This document shows, piece after piece, positions 20,863 through 33,179 of a DNA stretch of 64,000 nt. Numbering within the stretch: the first letter of the stretch is position 1; every line of letters starts with the position of its first letter. Origin of the DNA: Leptobrachium leishanense (taxonomy: Eukaryota; Chordata; Amphibia; Anura; Megophryidae). A program made the translations under genes and the position numbers. The stretch is taken from assembly GCA_009667805.1 (NCBI GenBank), contig CM019071.1, forward strand, positions 50,164,693 to 50,228,692, read 5' to 3'. Below the pieces are notes generated by a model. It was not told where the DNA came from. It searched no databases and saw nothing but the letters and a program-made list of their open reading frames with translations.

Positions 20863-23384
20863 TCAAATTACTTCCCACCGTTCAGGAACCGCGATAACCT
20901 CTTCAGGTTCCGGTGAGAGCATCCAGTCCAGACAAAAACTCTCTTCCTCACTGTCCCTTTCGCTCTCTTCGACAGCCCGGGTCTGCTGAGACCGAGTAAC
21001 GGGAGGCAAACGTGGAGCAGGCGGATTCGGCAGAGGAAGTTCGTCCCCAACTGGCATCCTCACAGCCTCTCTCAAAGGTAACAAATGATTCCGGTGCCAA
21101 TTCTTAAGAGGCCCAGCCTTTCCATCCGGCCGGATTTGATACACCGGCAGACCCGGCAGTTGCTTGCAGACAATGTAGACCTGAGAACTCCATCTATCCG
21201 CCAACTTTTGCCTCGCAGCAGCACCCAAGTTCTTCAAGAAAACCCTATCACCGGGTTGCAGATCTTGTTTCCGAACTTTCAAGTCATAGTTCCTTTTGTT
21301 CCTTAGCTCCCTGTTTCCTGAGGTCAAACGGGCCTGTTCAAACGCAGAGGCCAGATTCTTTCGAAGTCTATCCACGTAATTTCTATGGGAAGCTACCGAC
21401 GTCTGGTCTAGAGATAACCCAAACGCCAAATCAACCGGCAGTCGAGCATCTCTTGCGAACATAAGACGGTACGGTGAGTATCCAGTGGCGTCACTCTCCG
21501 TACTATGTGACGACTCCAACTCTGCTTCTCTGTGTTTGACAATGTCCCCAGCATATTTAGCAGCGTGCGATTAAACCTTTCAAGCTGAGCATCACCTTGA
21601 GGGTGATATGGTGTAGTTCGGGTCTTTTGGATTCCCAACAGTTCCAACAATTGCCCAACAAGTCGGCTTTCAAAGTCTCTACCCTGATCAGAGTGTATTC
21701 TCCTCGGTAGGCCATAGTGGACAAAGAACTTCTCCATCAGAACCTTTGCTACTGTCGGAGCGCGTTGGTCTTTCGTGGAAAAAGCTTGGGCGTAACGTGT
21801 GAAGTGATCAGTCACTATCAGAATATTCCCTTGCCCGCTAGCATCCGGCTCTAAGCACAGGAAGTCAATGCACACCAAATCCATGGGTCCCTGACTCTGC
21901 AGATGGCTCATTGGAGCGGTTTGGGTCGGTAGGGTCTTCCTCTGAATACACCTCAGACATGAATGGCAATAACTTTCTACTTCAGCTCTCATGCAAGGCC
22001 AATAGAACCTGTCTCGCACCAGCTTAAAAGTCCTTTCAGCACCCAAATGTCCATGCTCATTATGTAGCAATCGCAGCACACTCTCTCTATGTTTAGTGGG
22101 AAGGAATAACTGTTGGGTCTCTTCAGCATTGGTTGAGGGGCCCCTTCGGTAGACCACCCCATCCAACATCTTCAACCGTTCCCACTCTTTGTAGACCAAT
22201 CTGGCTCCATCTGGGGAATTGGTCAGCAGAATTTCCCGCTGGTTCGCAGTTAGGGCCTTTATGGTTAACGCAATTAAAGGGTCTCTGGCCTGATCAGCTT
22301 TCAGGTCCTGTTTTGAAAAGGTAGGTAGACTTTCATCCCTCAATTGCGTAGGGTTGCAGTAGAACTCAGGTACAGCCGTAGCCATGACTCCTATGGCCTC
22401 CGCTTCAATTCCTCCCTTGACCCGGCGCTCGGCTCCTTGACACAAAGCTTGTACCCCGTCTGGAGTTAACTGAGTCCATTCTGTAGTGTAGGGTCTTCTC
22501 GATAAAGCATCAGCATCTCGATTATTCACCCCAGGGTGATACTTCAGGCTGAACCGAAACCCTGACAGAGCGGCCAACCACCGATGTCCTGTTGCATCCA
22601 GTTTCGCAGTAGTAAGGATGTAGGTAAGAGGGTTGTTATCCGTCTTTATCACAAACTCCGCTCCATACAGATAGTCCTTTAACTTGTCTACCACTGCCCA
22701 TTTTAAGGCTAGAAACTCCAACTTGTGGGTAGGGTAGTTCTTCTCTGAAGGCGTAAGGCTCCGGCTCACGTACGCTACAGGCCTCAGCAATCCACCATAC
22801 TCTTGATACAGGACTCCTCCTAGACCTTCTCTGCTGGCATCCACATGTAACTCATACGGCTTGTGAGGGTCCGCGTAGGCCAAGACAGGAGCTCGAGTTA
22901 GACTCTCTTTCAGCTTCAAGAAAGCACCTTCACATTGACTAGTCCATTCTCCCTGTATGGGCTCTCGAGCTTTCCTTGGTCCTGGAGCTGACGGGTTTCG
23001 GTCAGAGACTTTGCAGCCTTCTTCTGTGCTTTCCTTCTGTAGGAGTTTGTTCAGTGGTTGAGCTATTCTTGCGAATCCTCCTACAAATCTTCGATAATAG
23101 GAACAGAACCCCAAGAAAGATCTAACTTCAGTGACGTTTCGGGGTCTAGGCCAAGAAGCTACGGCCTCCAACTTCCGAGGATCTGTCAAACACCTTCTGC
23201 TGAGACCACATGTCCCAGACACGTAACAGACGGTAGACAGAATTGGCATTTCTCCAGAGACAATTTCAATCCCTCTGCATGGAGCCTCTTCAAGACCTTC
23301 TCCAAACGTTGCTCCTGTTCTTCCAGAGTCTTCCCGAAACACAATTATGTCATCCAGGTACACTAATACTTCGATCAGATTCAT
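20863..23384 (-). pseudogene. pol: Gypsy pol: RT end, RNase H, integrase
   Basis: Two overlapping minus frames (21408-23384 and 20863-21519). The first opens with the RT catalytic box LVYLDDIIVF, then the RNase H region (VDASREGLGGVLYQE, TDNNPLTYIL), a chromoviral-like linker, the integrase zinc finger (HNEHGHLGAERT ... CHSCLRCIQ) and the core with CIDFL, SDQGRDF and QLERFNRT as the D-D-E triad. The frame shifts near 21500; the second frame holds the integrase C-terminal region (LPVDLAFGL, YDLKVRKQDLQPGDRVFLKN, WSSQVYIV) and a proline-rich tail. It would copy the element RNA and insert the cDNA. Confidence 0.9.
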
Positions 23385-25004
23385 GTCCCCCGACTGTCTT
23401 CTCCATTAACCGTTGGAACGTGGCTGGAGCCCCGTAAGGCCTTGAGGGCATTCTGTTGAATTCAAAGAACCCCAGTGGACAGATGAACGCAGTCTTCTCT
23501 TGTCTTCAGGATGCATTGGTATCTGGTGATACCGCTTCGCAGGTCTAGTACACTAAACCATTTTGCTCCAGACAAACTGTAAGGCATCTTCTATCCGAGG
23601 AGTAGCATATTGGTCTGGGATGGTTCTCCGATTCAGCGTGCGATAGTCTATGCATAGGCGGACAGAACCATTCTTCTTCCGGACCATCACTATTGGAGAT
23701 GCGTATGGACTCCTGGACTCTTGAATCACCTTGATTCTTTGCAATTCATTCAGCTGCTCTCGCAGATCATCCAAGTCTCCCAGCGGAACTCGCCTTGACC
23801 TTTCACGAAACGGCTTGTCTTCTTGTAATCGAATGCGGTGCTCAGTACTTTTAGCTAGGCCTATGTCGAACTCATCTTTCGAGAACAATTCTCTCCACTT
23901 TAGAACTTGAGACTGAAGACGTTTCTTCCATTCAGGTGAAATGGGAGCGTCCTTGGGGTAGAATCTTTCATCTGGAATCTCTTTATCCACTCCCCCTCCT
24001 AAATCGGTAGGAGAGAGAGGCGTAGCAGACGCTACTTGCCCGATAGGCATTTGTGCTTTAAGGACTACTGGAGAATCAGACACATTGCACACGCTGACTG
24101 AGACTCTTCCTCGTGTTCTTTTCAGAGCTCTAGTGGAGATTATTTCAGGGATTACTTCGACTCTGGCTTCACTCCCATGATTAAAATCCGTTTCCAGTAC
24201 CACATAAGGACCTGGTTGCGATCCGTTCAACTTGACTGAAGCCTGGAAGCTCGCTACTTCTCCTGCTTGCAGAACCTTCTCTGTTCCTTCTAATCTCCAT
24301 AGGCGCCCAACTTCGGCAGGTGCCTTCTGTTCTTCGACCATCCTCTGATAGACTGGACGTAACATTGGGTGTACTCCTTGAGTAGAACCTTCTTCCAATA
24401 CGATAGGTGTCAGGAGATGTCGCACCAAATCAGTATTCGTCCCCACTATCATGGAACTCCTGTTTGCCCCTGAAGGCCGAGGACACACAATGGCCAATGC
24501 ATCACAACCTCCCGACTGTCCGATGACTTCGGATCCGATCTCCAACTTCACCTGCAGATACCCGTCATAAGGAAGTTTCTCAGTTCCGATACCCCAGATT
24601 TCCAGGTCCTTCAATTTCTGTAGAGGAATGTGCTTCAAGTGTTTCTCGTAGAAGTCTCGGTAGATCAATGTCACTTGAGCCCTTGAATCCAACAGGGCTT
24701 TAGTGTAGACTCCCTCCACTTGGATTGGCACAATAGGAGAAGGACCTATCAGCTGGTCAGGAAACTTGGTGGCGGCACCAGGACACTTAGACCCAGTTTG
24801 TTGTACCCTGGCCTTCTTCTTGGCCCGTGTAGGTTTTGGGTGTGCATTGTTTCCCCATGACGTAGGTCCGGATGCTAAGGGAGTAACTCTTTCAGTCCTG
24901 GCAGGCTCAGCAGTTGGCCAGACTTTGGGCCCTCTCGCCCTCTTAGTCCTGGCTTGATTTTTGGAGTGGGTTTCAGCCTTCGGGCACCTAGGTTGCTCCT
25001 TCAC
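23385..25004 (-). pseudogene. pol: Gypsy pol: protease and RT N-terminal half
   Basis: Minus frame 23553-25004. It starts with a basic linker, then an aspartic protease-like segment (YTKALLDSRAQVTLIY; the usual DSG/DTG is DSR, so it is probably inactive), and RT from about residue 360 with fingers motifs (SPIVMVRKKNGS, LCIDYRTLNRRTIPD). The frame breaks at 23553; RT palm sequence (VLDLRSGYHQIPM-like) continues in other frames across 23385-23552 up to the YLDD frame. The breaks make it non-functional. Confidence 0.85.
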
Positions 25005-25735
25005 TTGTGCCCTCTGCCGTTTCCCGCCGGTGAGGTAGATAACAGTCCTTCTAAGGCTTTCAAAAGCTCCTCAACTCTACTCCCTTCAGGCTTTCGGCCT
25101 TTGCATTGTGCGCAGAAGTGGCCCATTTCTCCACAACCGAAACATCTCTTCTTAGAAAGCGGAGACGCAGTCGCCTGCTGTGATTCGGTTGAAGGACCCT
25201 GGCTAGACGCCACAGCAACTCCGGTTGTCTGCATGCCTGTAAGGAACTTCTGCATCTCTGCCTCCATCTCTGTCACCTTCAACAATACTCGGCACAGTTC
25301 TGCGTGCGCCTGTTGCAATTCAGCCTGAGCCTCTTGTACTTTCTTAACAGTTTTGTGCAACTCACCATGTTCAGAGAGGTTTAATTCTTTGACAGCCCTC
25401 TCTGTGGATTTAAAAGCGATCAGATGCTCTTGTTCGTCCACGTCGGATCCGTAGGTATCCAACGAGTCGCTTTCAGGCTGTAAACAGTCGTTATGCCTCA
25501 CAGGTTGCGCGTAGGCTCTTTCTCCTCGCCTGAAGGATTTTTCTTCCAGTAAAGCCTCCTCTTCTCTGACAGCTCGGATCAGTTCCAGGTACTTCAGTTC
25601 TTGATTACCTGCTCTGCTTCTCAGCTGCAGCATCACTGGATCTAGAGGTTGAGAGCCCCTCAGGATCAGTTTTATTCGGATCTTATCCACTTCGGCCGGT
25701 TCGGCCCCTTTCTTGAGGAGTATCTGGTGCAGAAT
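25001..25735 (-). pseudogene. gag: Gypsy gag C-terminal part with zinc knuckle
   Basis: Minus frame 25001-25690. It continues the capsid (MDKIRIKLILRGSQP, LKYLELIRAVREEEA) after a frame break near 25700-25735, followed by a coiled-coil-like stretch (EAQAELQQAHAEL) and one CCHC zinc knuckle, CFGCGEMGHFCAQC (C-x2-C-x4-H-x4-C), for RNA binding. It overlaps the start of the pol frame by 4 bp. Confidence 0.88.
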
Positions 25736-26491
25736 CTAATCTAGGCGCCTCATGTATTCGGTCATTCTCTCACCTTTCCGCTGGTAGGTGTGTTCATACT
25801 GATATACAAGCTCTGCGGCCTTTTCCGTTCGCCCAAAAACTTCCTCCCGAACGTTTAAATAATCTAAAGCAGTGCAGTCTTTCTTACTCAGTTTTAGGTT
25901 TCTCACCGCTTCTGACGCAGGTCCCTTTAAGCTCTCGGTGATCCTTTGCTTTTTTTGGGCTTCAGGGACGTCCCACTCATCCAGAGCCTGCATCGCCTGT
26001 TCCACCCATTCTTCAAAGGTTTCTTCTCCCGCCGGAGTTGGTACGTTTCCTGTAAAATTTCTCAACCGTCGATAACCGAAGTTAGTGTGCGGAGGGCTTG
26101 TTCTCTGACACTTAGCCAGTAAATTTCCAATAGCCACTATAAATTCAGGCCCGATCATGGCCAACGGACTGGGCGCGGGAACACTTGCGGATTCGCCACG
26201 TGGCGCACTTGGCTGAATCAGTTGGACTTCCACCTCATCGGTCAGCTTCACGCTCGCGCCCTGAAAACACACTGGAACACCCTTTCTCCACTCAAAAAGA
26301 ACATACGTGTGAGAGGTATCTGGGTTCTCTTTAATGTCCACGATTAACGCCCGATGATCTGGTGTCAGCGCGGCCACGGCCTGGCGAATCTGATCTTTGG
26401 CCCAAGTGTCTGCGGGAATATCCATGACTATACAAAATTCTAACTGACTACTGTGCTCCTCACACCATTCGGCAGCAGTGTCTGGATCCAT
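25736..26491 (-). pseudogene. gag: Gypsy gag N-terminal part, PNMA-like
   Basis: 251-residue minus frame starting MDPDTAAEWC. Residues 1-100 resemble the N-terminal RNA-recognition-like domain of PNMA proteins (CIVMDIPADTW, then FEWRKGVPVCFQGASVKL). Residues about 140-251 are the capsid: YRRLRNFTGNVPTPAGEETF, FEEWVEQAMQALDEW, ESLKGPASEAVRNLKLS, VFGRTEKAAELVYQYEHTYQ, LNVREEVFG. This pattern (F.G, GEE.FE.W, SL.GPA...R.LK, .EVFG) is diagnostic of PNMA. It ends in a frame break; the remainder is in 25001-25690. It lies about 35 bp downstream of the tRNA-Pro primer site, giving a very short leader. Confidence 0.88.
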
Positions 26492-26527
26492 ATTTAACCC
26501 TTTAGATGCGGTTTTTCCAGAGACTGG

Positions 26528-26545
26528 ATCCCGGACGAGCCCCCA
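26528..26545 (-). promoter_or_regulatory. Primer-binding site for tRNA-Pro
   Basis: Minus strand TGGGGGCTCGTCCGGGAT, an exact 18-nt complement of the 3' end of vertebrate tRNA-Pro, two bases inside the 5' LTR edge at 26548. Confidence 0.93.
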
Positions 26546-26547
26546 CG

Positions 26548-27318
26548 TGTAGCGCTCAGTCCCGGAGGAGCCGCTGAAATTGAACCACGGGTCAGTCTCC
26601 CCACACTAAGGAATAAATATACTCCAGCACCGTTGTGGATTTTATAAATTATATAGTTTACTAGAATGGCATATAATGAATAACACGGTGTTCGTATATA
26701 TATATATATATACAGTACTTCGTAATGCGGGAAACGCGCAGTGGAAAAGAAATACGATGCTTTCTTTATTCACAATGGCCTGGAAGGCCTCTCACCCATC
26801 CGCCAGATACTTGAGGCTCCGCTTGGCCCAGAACGTCTCTCTGCTCGATGTTGACTGGGGTTCTCTGGCTTACTGGATTCGCTGTCCGGCTTTCTGCACC
26901 TGGCGCAAGATGTCCAGCTCACGCCTGCTCTCCCGTCCCATCGATCTGCGGTACTCCTAACGCGGGGTCTCCGGCTTCTTCAATAGCAGCGTGGGTAGTC
27001 TTGTGGATCACTGGGTCTTCCTTTGGTAAGGCTGAATAACCCGGTCTGTAACTCCGTTAGGCCACCTGCGCTCCGGTCTGGTCACTGTTACGTTCTGCAG
27101 CACTGTGTCTTGTCTCTCTCACTCCCTGGCACACTCTGCCGCTCTCTCCACGAGGCTCAGGATGTAAGTCTCTGTGTCCCACCCACTTCCTGTGTCCGTT
27201 CCCAAAGCATGCGGGAAATGTAGTCCCAATGTAATATTCAGTGTCTCACATTGCGCTTGTCTCCTCCGGTGGCCAAAAATAGGTACTGGCACAACAGGGA
27301 ATTAAACACAGCGCTACA
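26548..27318 (-). mobile_element. 5' LTR of PNMA-type Gypsy
   Basis: 771 bp, shorter than the 3' LTR because of a block deletion. TGTAGCGC to GCGCTACA, with a (TA)n run near 26695-26712. Confidence 0.9.
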
Positions 27319-27690
27319 CTTCATTCACTGAAGCACACGCCCAAAACTCAGTCAGTCTCTCTACCTGGCCCTGGCAGAGAGAAGCTAAACCTCCTCATCC
27401 AGCAGGACTTACCGCAATGAGGCATCCTGCTTAGAAACTTCATTCACTGAAGCACACGCCCAAAACTCAGTCAGTCTCTCTACCTGGCCCTGGCAGAGAG
27501 AAACTAAACCTCCTCATCCAGCAGGACTTAACGCAATGAGGCATCCTGCTTAAAAATGTCATTCACTGAAGCACACGCCCAAAACTCAGTCAGTCTCTCT
27601 ACCTGGCCCTGGCAGAGAGAAGCTAAAACTCCTCATCCAGCAGGACTTACCGCAATGAGGCATCCTGCTTAGAAACTTCATTCACTGAAG
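27319..27690. repeat. Satellite, about 118-bp unit (right block)
   Basis: Just over three units continuing the array interrupted at 19374. Single base differences between units. Confidence 0.9.
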
Positions 27691-27784
27691 TGATCTGACA
27701 GCCTAATGCCTTTTCTCTTGATGTATATTATGTGTACATTGTAATATCACTGTATATGTGTGTGATTATAGATGTAGATATATA

Positions 27785-28849
27785 TGACGGAATGGAGTAT
27801 CCGCCTGCGGTCCTGCTCTATCTGACCCCCTCTTTGGTGTTGCCAAGCCCGACTACCGAGTGGCACGGCAACCCGGCGTCTCGAGCGGCTTGGGTAGAAA
27901 GACCACGTGGCGGTGGAGATCTGGAGAGTAGATGGGGCACCCACGGTGGAAATCCGCCCGACTACCGAGTGGCACGGCACTCGGCCGTCTCGAGCAGCGC
28001 GGATCTACTGACCATTGAAGGGCTGGAGACGGTCTGCGTGGCGACCGCGGTTCGGTAAGACTCCAGATGCAGGCACGGCGCTCAGCCGAGGTCCCGATTC
28101 GGGGTGGTTGCGGTATCCCAAGATACCGATTCAAGGTGGCGCAACGGCGCGGCGAATCGATGTTCTGCTGCGAGTTAAGAGACCCGTTCCTGGGTGGTGG
28201 TGATATGTAGCCGACGTGAAATGACAACACCAGGCAGAGCTGTATGTTTCAAACACTCAGATGAACTGACCTCTTTTAATGAACAACGCCACTATTTATG
28301 CTGAAGTATTACAGTCACAATTTGCATACCCATACTAATTACTAGCACACCCATACTAATTAGTTATGTCAGTTATTTACAATCAACATTCTTCACATTC
28401 TCTTAGCCTTCAGCGCATACAACATTTGTATATCCATTGTTCCAGCACATCAGATTAAACACACACTATCAGAGATCCCTTAAATTAAACATGTACCTAG
28501 ATAATGGGGAAAATCCCTGACGCATAAATTACACAGCAGCAAAACTTGTTTTACTGGCTACAGAAAACACATTTACCTACAGGAATATAAGTATGTTTTA
28601 AAACCAAAGCTATGTCATTTCACTAAACTAAATTAAACTAAAACCAAACGATGTAAAGTATATTTAAAATCACACAGGGTACATCTTAAACAGCACATCA
28701 AGTAAAACCACATCTAGCAAGGAAAATAAACTGTACATACATTGAAACGCACACTGCAAACGTTCAAAGGAAAACAAGGTCCTTTTAAAAATGTCTTGGG
28801 TTTGAGTCCTGGGTCTCGCTGCGCCGAGCCCCTATGTCCTTACGTGACA
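27785..28849 (-). mobile_element. Solo LTR, probably minus orientation
   Basis: 1065 bp between ATATA duplications (27780-27784 and 28850-28854). On the minus strand it begins TGTCACGTAAGG and ends CCATTCCGTCA. A minus-strand GCATAAATAGTGG box (about 28290-28300) and an ATTAAA about 20 bp further on (about 28275) fit promoter and poly(A) signals of an LTR. No coding sequence. Because the flank is (TA)n, the duplication alone is weak evidence. Confidence 0.6.
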
Positions 28850-29094
28850 ATATATATATATATATATATATATATAGCACACAAGTGTATCTTTATATAT
28901 TTGAATTTGTTGTAATGCATCTGATTTCTGAATCCACTCCCTTTTCCTATATTTCATAGCGCTCGAGGCCTGCTATTCTGCCCCATGTCTCTGTTCAATG
29001 AACCTTAACTTTTATTGCCCCCTACAACTCCCCCCTAGTTCCTGGACAACTTCAACCCAATGTGATGCTATTTGCAATCTTAATTTCTCTTTCA
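28850..29094. other. Non-coding spacer with (TA)n
   Basis: A (TA)n run at 28850-28876 and then unique-looking AT-rich sequence; no gene or repeat edge recognised. Confidence 0.5.
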
Positions 29095-29170
29095 GCACAC
29101 ACCCAAAACTCAGTCAGTCTCTCTACCTGGCCCTGGCAGAGAGAAGCTAACCTCCTCATCCAGCAGGACT
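29095..29170. repeat. Satellite unit fragment
   Basis: Part of one unit (AACTCAGTCAGTCTCTC to CATCCAGCAGGACTT) that ends where the LINE begins. Confidence 0.8.
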
Positions 29171-29599
29171 TTGCTCCTGCCCCCTCCCCTCACCCACCCA
29201 CCCCATGGTTTTCATTTAATATATACCCAACTAATTGATCATGTGATATCGCAGCAACCTACACCATTTACTCTGTACCTCTCTATTTCCTGTTTACTCA
29301 CCTCCAACACCTTTCTCTATAATGTTTATGCCACTATTGCTTCTCTTTTCTTTCTCATCCCTTTCTCTAAACCTTCTCTCTCCTTCTATACACCTTTCCA
29401 ATTGCCCCAGGATGGACAACAAGTTCCAATACACCACAGCCTGCAGTTCTTTTAACCTATCAGCTGAGTGTGGGTGGAGAGTGTTAAAATCCAGCCCTCC
29501 CACCCCCAGACAAAGATTTAAAACTCTGCAACCACATTATTACCAAAAGAAAACTCTGTCCGAATTCTATTTAACCTGCTACTTTCCCTGGCAAACGAT

Positions 29600-31786
29600 G
29601 TGGAAACTAACCCTGGTCCTATAGGTGACACAACCTTTAGTCTTCCCACTAAAAAAGGCCTCTCATTTGTGCACTGTAACATCCGCAGTTTACTCCCTAA
29701 ATTGGATGAGCTTCAGGCATGTGTGTTGCTATTACAAACCCAAAATCATTGTGCCACAGAGTCATGGTTAACCCCAAAGTACCAGACTCTGCCATATCAA
29801 TACAGGGGTATTCATGTTATAGAAAGGACAGAGCAAAGAGAGGAGGGGGAATTGTTATTTATGTTGAGGAGTCCATAAATTCACCCCCTTACAGACTTCT
29901 AGCTCTCCTGTCACCTTTTGATTTCCTCTCTGGTTTAATTGAGATTCCATTCAGTAAATCCATCATTGTTGCTGGATTCTAGCCCACACAAGCTCTCCAG
30001 TGCACTCCCTCTCTGACATATCTCAAATCCTTAATAGCCTACTTGCCCAAAACCAAAAAGTGAAATACTGGTCCTCGGCGATTTTAATACAGATTGGCTA
30101 AATCCTAAAAACAATAAACACTGCTCACTCTTTAAAACTTTGCAGCTAACTCAATTAATCTCCTCCCCCACTCGCATTAATATGAAAAGCCCTAACCATA
30201 CCTTGCTGGACTAGATTCTCTCCTCATCTCCTGATCGAATACAGGAGGCAGGTGTTCTCGCTAATAGCTTTAGTGACCATTGTCTAGTGTACTGCGTGCG
30301 CAAAATTAAAGCCATGAAATCTCCCCAAAGGTAATAACCACCAGGTCTTTCAAGAAATTTATTCTTGAATCCTTCCTAAGTGATCTCAAACAGCTCCCCT
30401 GGTACAGACTAAACCTAATCCCAGACCTAGACTGTGCAATTGAATACTTTCAGTCTGAGCTCCTGAAAGTCTGGAATTCCCATGCCCCGCTGCGTAAAGT
30501 GCGAGTAAAAGGGACCCATCTCCCCTGGGTTACAGCTGATCTTACACTAATGTACCAGCTTAGAGATTCACTGTGGTCAAATTTCAAGAGTACTGGTTCC
30601 ATGAACGATCACTGCGAATACCGAAAATGACAGAATGAATGCACAAAACAAACAAAAATGGCTAAAGCCCATTACTTCAATGAAAATCTAAACAATAACA
30701 TATCAAACCCTAGAAACTTTTGGAGAACTGTAAGTAACATACAAGCACCCCCAGTCCACTCCCAGCCGGCTGCTGTCAAAGTAAACAACCAAACCCTGCA
30801 ACACCCCCTAGATGTAGCAAATGCCTTTAATGGTTATTTTGTTGAATGCGCCACCACTTTGATTGCCAAGCTAGGAAATGACATGCAATCAGAAAGGCCT
30901 CATGCAGGTCAGGCCCCTCCAACTGTGCAAAGTCCCTGTATCAGACAGGAATTCAGTTTTAGACCAGTGCCTGTCAGTGTCGTTACTAAACTTCTCCGTA
31001 AGCAAAAAATGAAATACCAGTGTGGACCTGATCAAATACCAGCAATGCTGCTGAAAATCAGTGCACCGGCAATTGCAAATCCTGTCGCAACCCTAATCAA
31101 TGAATCACTGGCGACTTGATACATACCCAAACTCTGGAAGACTGCGAGAGTGGTACCAATGCATAAAAGTGGTGACAGTACTTTGGTATCCATCTACCGT
31201 CTGATATCATTGCTCCCTGTAATGTCAAAATTTTTGGAAAAATGCGTCTACACACAATTACGTGATTATTATCAATATTGGAACTACTTAACCCCAGATC
31301 AATCCGGCTTTCGTCCAAATCACTCAACTACAACCGACCTTTTAAAAGTCTGTAATGATATCCAAATTGGGATGGAACAAGGAAGCCTAACTGGAGCCAT
31401 CTTCCTTGATTTTGCCAAGGCCTTTGACACGGTAGACCATGGCATCTTGTTAGAAAAACTTAAAAACTCTGGCATTGGTGATCGCACGTTAACCTGGTTT
31501 CAATCATATGTATCTGACCGATCACAATATGTATCAATTTCTGGCAGCTCCACTCTCCCACTCCCAGTCACGTGCGGAGTACCCCAAGGCTCAATACTCG
31601 GCCCCCTGCTATTCACAATATTCATAAATGATCTGCCCAACGTCTGCAAAGCCTCAACTGTACATATGTATGCAGCCGACACTGTAATCTATACCAGCAA
31701 ACCAAATCTCCGGCAGCTGGAAGCCGTGCTGCAAGAACAATTCACAGAGGTAGAAAAGTGGATCAAGCACAACAATCTTTTTTTAA
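29600..31786 (+). pseudogene. LINE ORF2, endonuclease and RT N-terminal part
   Basis: Begins METNPGP, the typical start of L2/CR1-type ORF2, then the endonuclease (LSFVHCNIRSLLPKLDELQ), broken by stops and frameshifts through 30650. The RT region at 30658-31794 has GPDQIPAMLLK, QSGFRPNHSTTTDLLKV, FLDFAKAFDTVDH (first catalytic Asp) and VPQGSILGPLLFTIFINDLP. The second catalytic box reads YAADTVIY instead of YADD, so one catalytic aspartate is lost. A stop (TGA near 31119) lies inside RT. The reading frame is cut by piggyBac just after KWIKHNNLFL. Confidence 0.88.
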
Positions 31787-32439
31787 CCCCTTAGTGACCG
31801 GGCGGTTTTACACAAATCCGTCCTTTAGTGACCGCTGCTGTTTTTACGTTTCTGCGCTGTTAGTGTTTAGGACAAATTTTCCTCTTACTCGTTTATGCAA
31901 CCTACACATATTTTACACTGTTTTTCTCGTCATTAAATGGACTTTATAAAGATACCATTTTTTTCATCATTTCATATAATTTACTATAAAAAACATTGTG
32001 AAATATGACAAAAAAATTGAAAAAACACTACTTTTTTGAACTTTGACCCCCAAAATTTCTTATGTATCAACAACCGTCAAAAAAATGTAATTCCTTAGTA
32101 GTTTCTAAATTTAGTTCTGAGTTTAGCAATACCCAATGTTTACATATTCCTCGCTTTTTCCTTATTTTATGCAACAATAAGTGCAAGTAGCACTTTGCCA
32201 TTTCCAAGAGTTTATTTTCAAAATTAGTGATAGTGACATTGTAACACTGATATCTGTCACTAATTCCTGAATAACCCTCCACATATACATATTTTTTTAA
32301 AGTACACAAATCAAGGTATTAAACTTGGGGTTTTTGACTCTTTCCATGCAAACCATTTTACCACAAATCTATGCCAAAGTTTGAGAAAAAAAAAGTTTTG
32401 GTGATTTTATTTTTTTGAACGCAATTTAAGAATACATGT

Positions 32440-32910
32440 ACTGTGAACTTTAAGGTTTACTGCCAAAAAGCACCCCAAAATATGTTCAGCAACATCTTCT
32501 GAGTAAATTGATACCACCCATGTATAGGTATGTCGGGTCATTTGGGGGCTAATAGGCCTTATTTGGGGGGTGTGCATTTCAGTTTTCCAACTTGGAATTT
32601 TCACATTTCATCATCATGCACCCATGTCCTATTTGGGACATTTTTGAAGCCGGCCAAAGTAATTGACCCCATCAAACCATATATTTTTAGAAAGGGCACA
32701 CCCTAGGGTGCTTCAAAGAGTTGTATTTTAACACTTTCCATGCACTAGCTCTATGTCAAACTTTCAGGTAGTCACTTTTTGTGTTATTTTTTCACACACA
32801 TTGTACTTTAGGCATGAATTGTCAAATCCAGTTATGGGTTACTGCCAAAAAACACCCCAAAATATGTTCCGCAACATCTTCTGAGTAAATTGATACCACC
32901 CATATATAGA
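32440..32910. repeat. Direct repeat pair inside piggyBac
   Basis: About 70 bp, ACTGCCAAAAAGCACCCCAAA to TGATACCACCCATGTATAG, occurs near 32459-32527 and again near 32840-32910. It resembles the start of the unit of the larger array that follows. Non-coding, AT-rich. Confidence 0.75.
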
Positions 32911-33179
32911 TTTGTTCTGTTGTTTTTGGGGTGCTACGCCAATCTTTTGACATGTGCTTGTCAATTTTCTAATTTGACATACTGTATCTTCTTTGCTTAT
33001 CTTCTTTTTAGGGGCCTTTTTACATACCCCAATTTTATGAACGTGCATATATTTGGTAAGCTAACACCCCAAAGTATTGTAAATGGAGTGTTTTTATGCC
33101 ATGGATGCAACCGTTTGCTCCAAACAAATTGGATACTGTTTGGTGGTCATTATTCATTTTCACACCCACATCAGTTTTG

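Larger units (their letters stand above)
19375..27318 (-). mobile_element. Gypsy LTR retrotransposon with PNMA-type gag
   Basis: 7.9 kb element read on the minus strand: 5' LTR 26548-27318, tRNA-Pro primer site, gag, protease-RT-RNase H-integrase, polypurine tract, 3' LTR 19375-20392. The LTRs begin TGTAGCGC and end GCGCTACA. CTTC flanks both sides (19371-19374 and 27319-27322), a 4-bp target duplication. It has several frameshifts, including one within RT, and is probably inactive. The gag resembles the paraneoplastic antigen (PNMA) family, which is known to derive from this Gypsy lineage. Confidence 0.93.
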
